A stretch of DNA of 64,000 bases. It comes from Seminavis robusta. Taxonomy: Eukaryota; Bacillariophyta; Bacillariophyceae; Naviculales; Naviculaceae. Of this stretch, positions 1 through 8,827 are shown piece by piece. The translations under genes were made by a program, and so were the position numbers. The notes under the pieces are model-generated. The model was not told the origin of the DNA and made no database searches. It saw only the letters and a list, made by a program, of their open reading frames with translations. The stretch is taken from the NCBI GenBank assembly GCA_903772945.1, contig CAICTM010000187.1, positions 31,496 through 95,495 of the forward strand, read 5' to 3'. Position 1 is the first letter of the stretch, and each line of letters begins with the position of its first letter.

Positions 1-351
1 GGTCGAGGCATAAACTTCAACCCTAATGCGTTTTTCGATGACTCTGCTCTCCTGGCTCTCATCTCCTCTTCTCGCCGCTTTCTCGATCCGTCGTTGCTTC
101 TAAGCTTGTCAACACAGCCAAGAGAGCAGAGAGCTGCCTGTTGTTGTGTTGTGTTGTTTGTCCAACATTCCGTGCTTTGTGAAAGGTTGTCAAAGGACCC
201 CTTGCTAGCAGCTTTTGCTTGCAGGGTGCCGTTTTTCCGGCCTCGGAGAGAGTTTCGTCTGGAAAGAGCCGCCGTACCACTCCAACCTCTTTCCTTTTTT
301 GGATTAGTTGGTTAGTCGGTTACCTCTACTACCCTCTTTTTTGGATTGACA
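1..351. other. 5' flank of the first gene, no gene seen
   Basis: No coding region can be supported here. The stretch before the first gene is rich in CT and TTG runs and probably holds its promoter and 5' UTR. The short ORFs on both strands have no recognisable domain. Confidence 0.5.
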
Positions 352-2004
352 ATGTCGATCTCCAAGCAAGATGGATCACTGGAAAACGGAGCTCTGGGAC
401 TGGAGCCAAGCAATGAAAGTGTGGACGGTGATCACGAGGATGACGACGACATCGAGGAAGAAGAAGAGCTGCACTTTTGCATGGTCCGACCGGCCGACAT
501 TCCGAGGTGCGTGGCGATTGAAAAGGCATCGTATCCTCCTTCGGAAGCCGCGTCCAAGAGCAGTCTGCAGTATCGTCAACACCATGCCGCTCCCTATTTT
601 CGATGCGCCTATATGGGAAGTGATGATGACGATAAGGAGGTGATTGGATTTATCTGTGCTACCCGATGTCACGAGTTTGATCACGAGTCCATGTCGACCC
701 ACCATTCCGAGGGTCCCTTGTTGGCCATTCACAGCGTCGTGGTCACTGAAGAACATCGTCGAAAGGGTGTGGCCACAGCCATGCTCAAGGACTACATTGA
801 ACAAATGCGCATAAAGGCGGATGGAGTCCAAAAGTTGGTGTTGATGTCCAAAAAACAGTTGCTGGCCTTTTACGTGGACTGTGGTTTCTCTGTCATTAAA
901 CCAAGCTCCATCGTACATGGGGACGACCAATGGTATGACCTAGAATTGGATTTGAGTGCTCACAAAAGCATTGGACGTCCCTACTACATTGTCGACAGCT
1001 TTGCCAATGTTGATGTCCCGGGAAGTGGCAACCCAGCCGCCGTGGTGATTCTGAAATCTACCAAGGACAATGTTATTGATCCCAACGAGCCACAACTACT
1101 GTCCTGGATGTTGATTGTGGCCAAGGAATTCAATCTATCCGAAACGGCGTATGTATGGTTACATGAAGATCACAAGAGAGGACAGGAACGTCATTGGTAC
1201 ATTCGGTACTTTACGCCCACGGTGGAAGTGGATTTGTGCGGCCATGCCACACTGGCTGCGGCCGGAATCCTCTACCGAACCATGTCCGAACGGAATGCCG
1301 GTTCCAATAACAAGGTAGTAGTGTTTCATGCCAAGGAAGATATCCTGACGACAACGCTAGCGCCCGCGGGTCTTAAGGTCGTCAAGAAACGACCCGCCAC
1401 CAAGATTGCCATGAAGTTTCCTGCCAAGGAACCAAAGGAAATCACAGAAGAAGCCGATGTGGAAGCGGTGCAAAAGATTTTATGGGAGGCCTTCAAAGTA
1501 CCCTCGGATGTTATTCTGTTTATTGGTCTTTCGGATATTGGAGATGTCTTTGTCGAACTGACGCCAGATGCCTTTGATGCGATTGGCTACGACAACATCC
1601 AGTACAATGCCTTCCTTCAGTGGGATGGATACACGAGGGGCGTGGTCGTTTGTTGTGAGGCTCGGCCCCCCTCTCGTACGACCGAAAAGGCAACGGATCT
1701 GGATGAGACCGCGTCCGTTGCCACATCCACCTCTTTGACCACGGCGGAAGGGGATGCGGTGGAATCCCTCGACTTTTTCTCCCGGTTCTTTGGGCCCAAG
1801 GCCGGGATCAACGAAGACCCAGCTACAGGGTCGGCCCACTGCTCTTTGGGACCTTACTTTAGTAAGAAGCTTGGCAAAGAGCACGTGGTTGGAAAGCAGG
1901 CATCGGAGCGTGGCGGCATTGTGGAATGTCATGTGGATGGCGACAGCTCTGTCACGATATCAGGTGTTGCCGTACAAACAATGACAGGGAATCTACTCCT
2001 GTAG
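352..2004 (+). CDS. GNAT acetyltransferase fused to a PhzF-family isomerase-like domain
   Basis: A single-exon gene of 550 aa, starting at the first ATG of the frame (352). Residues about 40-200 form a GNAT N-acetyltransferase of arylalkylamine (AANAT-like) type. The acetyl-CoA loop is visible as EEHRRKGVATAM, with LAFYVDCGF near the domain end. Residues about 207-550 form a PhzF-family domain: a start resembling YYIVDSFANVDVPG, the family's conserved glutamate in NLSETAYVW, DLCGHATLAA, and the late motif NEDPATGSAHCSLGPY. PhzF proteins are epimerase/isomerase-like enzymes, and GNAT enzymes acetylate amines. The fused product could act on an amine-bearing metabolite in two steps, but this is inference. 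A low-complexity Thr/Ser/Glu insert lies in the second PhzF half at about residues 445-470. An acidic Asp/Glu-rich N-terminal tail precedes the GNAT domain. No targeting signal is evident. Confidence 0.88.
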   Translation: MSISKQDGSLENGALGLEPSNESVDGDHEDDDDIEEEEELHFCMVRPADIPRCVAIEKASYPPSEAASKSSLQYRQHHAAPYFRCAYMGSDDDDKEVIGFICATRCHEFDHESMSTHHSEGPLLAIHSVVVTEEHRRKGVATAMLKDYIEQMRIKADGVQKLVLMSKKQLLAFYVDCGFSVIKPSSIVHGDDQWYDLELDLSAHKSIGRPYYIVDSFANVDVPGSGNPAAVVILKSTKDNVIDPNEPQLLSWMLIVAKEFNLSETAYVWLHEDHKRGQERHWYIRYFTPTVEVDLCGHATLAAAGILYRTMSERNAGSNNKVVVFHAKEDILTTTLAPAGLKVVKKRPATKIAMKFPAKEPKEITEEADVEAVQKILWEAFKVPSDVILFIGLSDIGDVFVELTPDAFDAIGYDNIQYNAFLQWDGYTRGVVVCCEARPPSRTTEKATDLDETASVATSTSLTTAEGDAVESLDFFSRFFGPKAGINEDPATGSAHCSLGPYFSKKLGKEHVVGKQASERGGIVECHVDGDSSVTISGVAVQTMTGNLLL

Positions 2005-2468
2005 TCCCTAACGCTGATAAGTATAGATAGTACAGCTATTACTGCCGGCGATCCAACTGGTACATACATGTACTCCTTTGATGTGTTCACTGGGGCGATT
2101 GCACCTAGAATATCGCTCGTGAAGAAAGCTCGGGCTCAATGTGAGGGCTGCGTCGAGAGCCTCGAACTTTCGACTCTACTCGGGAATCATAGCTTGCTTG
2201 CAATGTCAATGATGAGTGGACAAGTACCGTAATGAAGATGGGGAAGCATTGGCAAGGACCGTTTATTAGCCCTCGGGCCATCTTTCCTACGCGTACATAA
2301 TTTGGCAGCCTTGCTGCTTTCTTCCTGGAGCACCCAAACGATGGCGCCCAAACCCTCTCTCACAACAAAATTTAAAGGACACCGGAGGTGTAATATATAT
2401 ACCGGGCGAGCTGAATTAAAAAATGGGCCGGCATAATAATACTGTTAAAGTTTGGCTGAAGGTAGTGT
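2005..2468. other. Intergenic, downstream of the GNAT-PhzF gene
   Basis: No gene is supported. The stretch contains the 3' UTR of the preceding gene and becomes AT-rich just before the minisatellite. Confidence 0.4.
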
Positions 2469-3040
2469 CATTAGATTTTTCCGTCTGAGAAAGTGGCGTG
2501 GTAGCTTACGGGAGTTTAGAGGTGTGCAACATGAGACGTTAGATTTTTCCATCTGAGAAAATGGTGTGGTAGCTTACGGGAGTTTAGAGGTGTGCAACGT
2601 GAGACATAAGATTTTTCCGTTTGAGAAAGTGGCGTGGTAGCTTACGGGAGTTTAAAGGTGTGCAACGTGAGATGTTAGATTTTCCGTCTGAGAAAGTGGC
2701 GTTAGATTTTTCCGTCTGAGAAAGGGGTGTGGTGGCTTACAAGAGTTTAGATGTGTGCAACGTGAGACGTTCGATTTTTCCGTCTGAGAAAGTGGCGTGG
2801 TAGCTTACGGGAGTTTAGAGATGTGCACTGTGAGACGTAAGATTTTCCATCTGAGAAAGAGGCATGGTAGCTTACAAGAGTTTAGAGGTGTGCCAGGCCA
2901 GTCATTAGATTTTTCCATCTGAGAAAGTGGCGTGGTAGCTTACGGGAGTTTAGAGGTGTGCAACGTGAGTCATTAGATTTTTCCATCTGAGAAAGTGGCG
3001 TGGTAGCTTACGGGAGTTTAGAGGTGGGCATCGTGAGGAA
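2469..3040. repeat. Minisatellite, about nine ~68-bp units
   Basis: The unit starts with TTAGATTTTTCCGTCTGAG, continues through GTGGTAGCTTACGGGAGTTT and ends GTGCAACGTGAGACG. About nine copies lie head to tail, including one truncated copy around 2690-2703. Copies differ by scattered substitutions, and the two most distal copies are nearly identical over most of their length. There is no coding potential. It directly abuts the MITE at 3072. Confidence 0.9.
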
Positions 3041-3071
3041 AATATTAGGATCCGTTGCTACCGTATGATTA

Positions 3072-3572
3072 CAGTCAACACTCACTAAAGTTCCACCCCC
3101 CAGCATTAAGAAAAAAACGGAACTTAGCTGAATTACGGAACTTTAGATCTTTGGAGCCCCATATCGGCCCGTTCGTGGTCTTAGGACCCACTTGGGGTGG
3201 TTCCTGTCATATTCTATTGTTTTTTTGGGGGAAAGGAGAGATAAGCGGTCTTGGGGTGGAACTGCTTTGCTCCTACAGGTATGTATGGCGTCTGTATTGT
3301 GTTGGACCAGTAGAACATGCTATGTGGCTAGCTAGTTTCGAGCTCTCTAAGATGCCTGTCATGAAAGATAGATGAAGAAACTTCATATATGTATAAATGA
3401 ACAATCTGAATGCTGGGTCCTGATTGGCAGCACTGTCTCAAACTGCCACAAAGCACATTCACTTGTCAGTCATGAGAACTAGTGACTCAGGGGGGGCAGC
3501 CCTGAAAAAGAGGAACTTTGTAGAGTAATGGAACTTAAGAAAACGGAACTTAAAAAAAGTGAGTGTTGACTG
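3072..3572. mobile_element. MITE-like element with inverted ends and TA target duplication (Tc1/mariner type)
   Basis: The left end CAGTCAACACTCACT (3072-3086) is matched in inverse orientation by AGTGAGTGTTGACTG (3558-3572). Both ends are flanked by TA (3070-3071 and 3573-3574), the target duplication typical of Tc1/mariner transposons. Subterminal AAGTTCC/GGAACTT motifs are repeated inside both ends. At about 500 bp with no transposase, it looks like a non-autonomous element mobilised in trans. A 106-codon ORF overlaps it but has no recognisable domain. Confidence 0.8.
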
Positions 3573-3659
3573 TATTATGAGAATGCGTGAGAACGAGGGG
3601 GTTGAAGTAAATCTCTAACCCTAAGGATAACCAACCAACCAAACCCACCACCACCACAA

Positions 3660-4546
3660 TAAGTCAGCGGGAGCTGCGATACCTCGGCAGAAAGACAGAT
3701 AGAAGAAGGAGGATCATGTTCCGATTGCACCCATCTTTCAAGCTAGCCCTGGCGACAACACCCGACTACGTCGTGTGTTGCCGCCCGGTATCATTCATTC
3801 CCGCATTGCAACCTTCTTTTTATTAAGCTAGCCCTGGCGACAACACCCGACTACGTCGTGTGTTGCCGCCCGCTACTCTATAATTTACCAGCCGCCATTC
3901 CCTTATTGTAACTCTAACCTTTACAACTCCTGCTGGCTTATTGTGTGCTGTTGTGCTGATTGCACTAACCTTAAATATTAAAGATTTATTCCTACCCCTA
4001 ACTTGTATTGAACCATCAATGTTCAGTTTTGTTGGCTTATGACTATCTCTATCCTTATACTTTGGCTTCACCGGAATAGGAAATAGGAAATAGGAAATAG
4101 CATTTAAGTCAGCGGGAGCTGCGATACCTCGGCAGAAAGACAGATAGAAGAAGGAGGATCACGTTCGAGATTGCACCCATCTTTCAAGCCAGTGCACCAG
4201 CCCTGGCGACAACACCCGACTATGTCGTGTGTTGCCGCCCGGTATCATTCATTCCCTCATTGCAACCTTCTTTATTAAGCTAGCCCTGGCGACAACACCC
4301 GACTACGTCGTGTGTTGCCGCCCGCTACTCTATACTTTACCAGCTGCCATTCCCTTATTGTAACTCTAACCTTTACAACTCCTGCTGGCTTATTGTGCTG
4401 TTGTGCTGATTGCACTAACCTTAATATTAATGATTTATTCCTACCCCTAACTCGTATTGAACCATCAATGTTCAGTTTTGTTGGCTTATGACTATCTCTA
4501 TCCTTATACTTTGGCTTCACCGGAATAGGAAATAGGAAATAGCATT
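3660..4546. repeat. 445-bp tandem duplication carrying four GC-rich hairpins
   Basis: Copy one (3660-4104) and copy two (4105-4546) are nearly identical. Each starts TAAGTCAGCGGGAGCTGCG and ends in a short GGAAATA tandem run. Each contains two copies of an imperfect hairpin whose arms are GGCGACAACAC and GTGTTGCCGCC around a CGACTACGTCG palindrome, at 3751-3785, 3836-3870, 4205-4239 and 4288-4322. The ~82-codon minus-strand ORFs at 3823-4071 and 4275-4520 are shadows of this repeat. No protein domain is recognised. Confidence 0.85.
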
Positions 4547-4622
4547 AAAGGGGTTGAGAACTCAGGCAGTTTACCTGCCGAGGTAAAGGGGTTGAGAACT
4601 CAGGCAGTTTACCTGCCGAGGT
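4547..4622. repeat. 38-bp direct repeat, two copies
   Basis: Two consecutive identical units (4547-4584 and 4585-4622) begin AAAGGGGTTGAGAACTC and contain a small potential hairpin formed by CAGGCAG and CTGCCG. They directly follow the 445-bp duplication and precede the upstream region of the nucleoporin gene. Confidence 0.85.
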
Positions 4623-4810
4623 TAAACGGGGTCAGAGATCACCGGGGTCTGCCCGGTATATAATCTTGCTCTTTGAACGATAGACTACTGTACTCACCAT
4701 CAGCCCAAAGTACATTAGCCTTCGCTGTCCTCTTGCATTTGAAACCCTTTGTTTGTTGGAATACTTATTAGACGACGATCTGTTGATTGATTTGATCGAG
4801 TCGAGTCGAA

Positions 4811-7366
4811 ATGCCGCGATTTGGTCTTTCTTCTTCCCTGGGGCCAGCTTCGCCTCCAGGCGTCTCCTCGCCACCTCCAGTCTCATCTCCACAGTTTTCT
4901 TCCCCAGAGCTGGGCACATCGTTGGGCCTGTTTCCGTCACGTCCTCGACAACAACAATTGGGACTTCCCGGCAGTGACGGTCCTTCGGTTCGGCTCTGTT
5001 GCTCCAGTGGCGACTCGGGGGCGATATTCTCCTTGGCTTTTGAGGGCGAAATCTTTTACCTGGAACGCCGCACACTTCCGTTGTATGACGAGTCCAACGA
5101 GCCTTCTACGGTGCACAAGGTTCGTTTGCCAGAAGAAGTCCAGGAAGAGCTGCAATTGAATCCACCAGTGGAACTCTTCAATGTGGAGGCCGACAAACCC
5201 AAAGCCACCACCAGAAATAATACCGAATCACACGAATCCACCAGTTTTTCGCCATCCTTGCTGTGTGTCTATTCACGCCACAATGTCTTCTATCTCGAAA
5301 TGAAAATGGATCCTCAGGGGGAAGTGATTGTGGAAGCACGACGGGTATTTGAACAATACTTTCTCTATGGCGAAAACGAGTTGAGGATCGTCAAAATTCG
5401 CCCGGCACCCCAAAGACGAATGGACTTTGCCACGCTATGTCCAGAAGGTGCCATGGCTATGCTCACATACAACAAAGAGAGCCACGAATATTCTCTCGTT
5501 TTGCAACATAGTGCGGACCAAGATTTGGCTTCGGTGCCACTTTCTTTCTTGGTGGAAGAATCCTATGATCCAAATGAGGTCGTTGAAGATTTTTGCTTTG
5601 CTCAATCGGGAGAATCCAAAGAAGGGGGTCTATCCTTGCTTTCCACATTGTCAGTCCTTTTCTTGAAGGCATCCGGGGAGGTGAATGTCGCTAGTCCCAT
5701 TCTGTTTGACGGCAGTGTTGTTCACAAGTCCTTGTTGATGAACGCCCTGGACTTTTTGGACTTTCATGTGCAAACGTTTAGCAAAGACACTGCCAAGGGC
5801 CGACGAGCAAGAGCCGCAAAAACATTTCTAAAGGACGCATTTGGAGATCCAGAGAATCAGAACAAATTCATGACAGCCAACGTGCTCTCGCATGGCCCTG
5901 GCAAAAGTGCAGTTTCGTGGCCAGTGAGCCTCCAAGGACCACTTCTATCTCCTGTGGAGGACGATTCTACTGGTGTTGCCATTGGCATTGAGAATTTTCC
6001 TGCCTCGGATCTGATTGGCGTTGCCATAGGACGACAAAATCATGCAGTCAACTTGAACATTTTATCCCCTTCCACTATACTGCCACGGTTTCGCTTGGAA
6101 AGCGATGACCGGTTTGAACTCGATGATTCTCTGGGGACTGCTGGTGCTGTGGTTCAGAGATTGGTTCTGCGTGAGGAAGAAAATAACGAACAACACGAAG
6201 CAATCAGCGTGGCTCTTGTTCGCGATCCAGTCATGGAGACAATGCTGCATTACGTGACACGACAAGACGTGACAACCTTGAATACTACAGCCGTACGGGC
6301 TGCACTCTGCAAGATCCAAGGATCCTCTGCATCAACCGCGGATGCTAACAAGGAAATCAGTGCCCATACATCGGCATGGACCAGCGTCCAGGCTTCATCC
6401 GCCAATGTGGAAGGTGTTGTCATCGGCGATGATCCAAGATTTGGGCATGCACTCTTTGTCCGTCTTTCCAATGGTAAGCATTTTCAGTCAGGAACGGAGC
6501 TTGGTTGATGGATTGGAAAGAGAAACCTTTGGTGCTAACTGTCGTTCCTATTCTTTAAAGGGTCCCTGGTGGCGGAAAATCTAACGGAATCTCGCTACCT
6601 GCATGAAATGGAGCATTTGGTGAATCCTTTGTCGGACACAGAAAATGCACCACCTGACACAACAAACGACCCGGACAATGGTCAACCTCTCCACCAAGTT
6701 TTGGACCCAATGCTGAAAAAGATAGCTGCTGGTCTCTCCAACATGGGAAAGATCGTTGGGAGTCAAACACGAACAACTGGGAACCAAATGACGCCCGAAA
6801 TGCTTGCTGTTGCTATTGCGGTGAAAGAACGGTGCGACAATGAAGTGGTGCTACCCATGTTGGAGTTGAAGCAGACCATTAGAGCTCGAAAGCAGGCTTT
6901 GAAGGTGATGCTCATAAACCAGATGAAGGAGCTTGCTGCTCACAAGAAGACTCTGAAAGTGATGCAAGATCGAATGAAAGGAATCCAGGTAAAAGCCCAG
7001 ACAGCGCTTGAGAATTCCCAAGAATTGGCCAAACGAAGTGATGCCATACTACAGGCTAGCCAGGATCTCTTGCCATCATTGACTCAAGCAGAATATGACT
7101 ACATTCAACAGCTGAAGCGGCTCCAGCTTCAGTTGGGCAATTTGGAGAAATCGTATGGTGGCTTGGATTCCAATATGCAGACGTTTCGTGGGAATATTGA
7201 TGATGGAAGATTCGTGTGCAACATTCAGCTTGAAGAGTCCATGCAGGACCATGCCACCAAGCTTCTTGATGGTGAAGAGAAACTGATGACTAAATACGAG
7301 GCAGGTCTGCAGGAAAACGAGAAGAAGCTGCAGATGATGGCACGGCAAACTGGAGTCTCAGAGTAG
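4811..7366 (+). CDS. NUP88-like nucleoporin
   Basis: Two exons, 4811-6473 and 6561-7366, separated by an 87-nt GT-AG intron; the junction keeps the frame and gives 822 aa. The N-terminal ~550 residues have the pattern of the Nup88/Nup82 beta-propeller, including LSVLFLKASGEV followed by VASPILFDG. The C-terminal ~250 residues are strongly helical and charged with long heptad-like stretches, as in the Nup88 coiled coil that binds the Nup62/Nup214 partners on the cytoplasmic face of the pore. The first ~55 residues are Pro/Ser-rich and probably disordered. Length is close to animal Nup88 (about 740 aa). The assignment rests on motif recognition and domain order. An unrelated propeller plus coiled-coil protein is the alternative. 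Confidence 0.75.
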
Positions 7367-8827
7367 AAGCATAATCTCAGACTACTAACTAATAGTAAGC
7401 TGTTGAAGGTTGAAGGGGTCATGCCCTTTTTTGGTCCTATTTGTCATCTCAGAGGTGTTTTCACCGTTGTCACGTGGCACCTACCCCACCTTACAGCTGT
7501 ACCAGGCGCTTGTGACGTCGGATTTTGACAGTGGCATCAACTCCCAGACCTCTTCAGGACAAACAAAAAACAAGATGAAGAATGACAGGAGGAGCTTTTC
7601 TACCTTATTCTGAAAGGATACAAAATGTTGCGTGGAAGAGACGCCTGGTGTTCTTACTCTTCAGCCACGAGACAAGGCATATTAAAATTTGCAAGGGACG
7701 AATCATTGGGACACCTCCTGCGGAAGAGCCTCTGGTAGGTTGTTGGGAATGAGTCGAGTCGACTAGCAGTGTATAGCAACATTATCATGTTGTGAGGCCC
7801 AGATAATGTAGGCCTGAACAATCATTGCAGGCGTACCGGTAGATAGAGCAGACCAGGTGCCTACAACACTATTAATAGCTAGGTGTGGAACAAGGTGTCG
7901 TTAGATGGCTACTAGCTAGATGGATCTTGTGAGCTTCTAGCTAGAGCTAGAGCTACTAGTAGTACTGGATCCAATCCGCCGCACTGTTTCCAGCCAGCCA
8001 TAGCATTCCGTACCGGTACTGTACTAGCTAGCAGAGGTCTAGAAGGTGCCCCGGAAGGTGGCAACGGTACGATGTACTAAAGTGACAAGCAAAGAGATTG
8101 AGGCCTTTGTGTCCGACTGGTATCGGTGCCGACACCAGTGAAACATCCGAACAACGACCCTTCCGTAAAATAAAAACAGCCAAGCAAAGTAGACTTCTCA
8201 ATGCGCGCGCCATGTGCGCGAACCACGCACTTTGGAGAAAAGTAAGGAGGCTCTCCTGGAAGAAGAAGTGGTCGGAGTTTCATTTATTTTTGAGCAAACC
8301 TCCCCTCTTTTTTGTCACCGTGGACGAAAAGGCCGTTGTGTGTGGATCGATCGATTAGCGTTCTGTGGAGGTACGAAAAGATTTGATGTTGTTGTTGGAA
8401 ATGTTGTTGTTGTGATGGTGAACGTAGGGTCTTTGACCACCATGGTGGGTTGTTTTGGTTGTTAGTTTTGTTATCGTACTGTAGTTGCATTGTCTGGTCG
8501 ATGAAGAAAGCACTGTGATGACACCGTGTTGGTTGACGACGATCGTTTTTGGCGGGAGGGGAACATAAAGAATTAGAGTATTGAGTTGAAGATTTAGGAG
8601 GTTCCCCGAATGACCTCCACCGAATGTACACAGGGTGTCCCACTGTCTCTTGTCTCTTTGGCCACAAAGTTTCAAAATCCGTCCAAGAATGAGCTTGGAG
8701 AAGGGCTCCCACTCGATCATTCATTTCTTTTTGTCTTTTTGCGGGTGCATAACTTTCTCTTCCCTCTACCGTGGATACTCACCTCCCTCTACTCTGTCTT
8801 TATTCTTTCGCTGGGAACGTTTCGCTG
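7367..8827. other. Intergenic region without supported gene
   Basis: About 1.46 kb holds only short unsupported ORFs. CTAG-rich low-complexity patches lie at about 7900-8040. The last few hundred bases are T/G-rich and then pyrimidine-rich, as expected for the promoter and 5' UTR of the following gene. Confidence 0.4.

Noticed and set aside
3055-3375. 106-codon ORF inside the MITE
   Set aside because: It starts outside the element, crosses its left end and lacks transposase motifs.
3823-4520. Two similar 81-82-codon minus-strand ORFs
   Set aside because: They are similar only because they lie in the 445-bp tandem copies, and they cover the hairpins; no domain.
8284-8724. Minus-strand ORFs of 121-146 codons upstream of the Cys/His-repeat gene
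   Set aside because: Low complexity (CAACAA runs) and no domain; better explained as 5' flank of the plus-strand gene.
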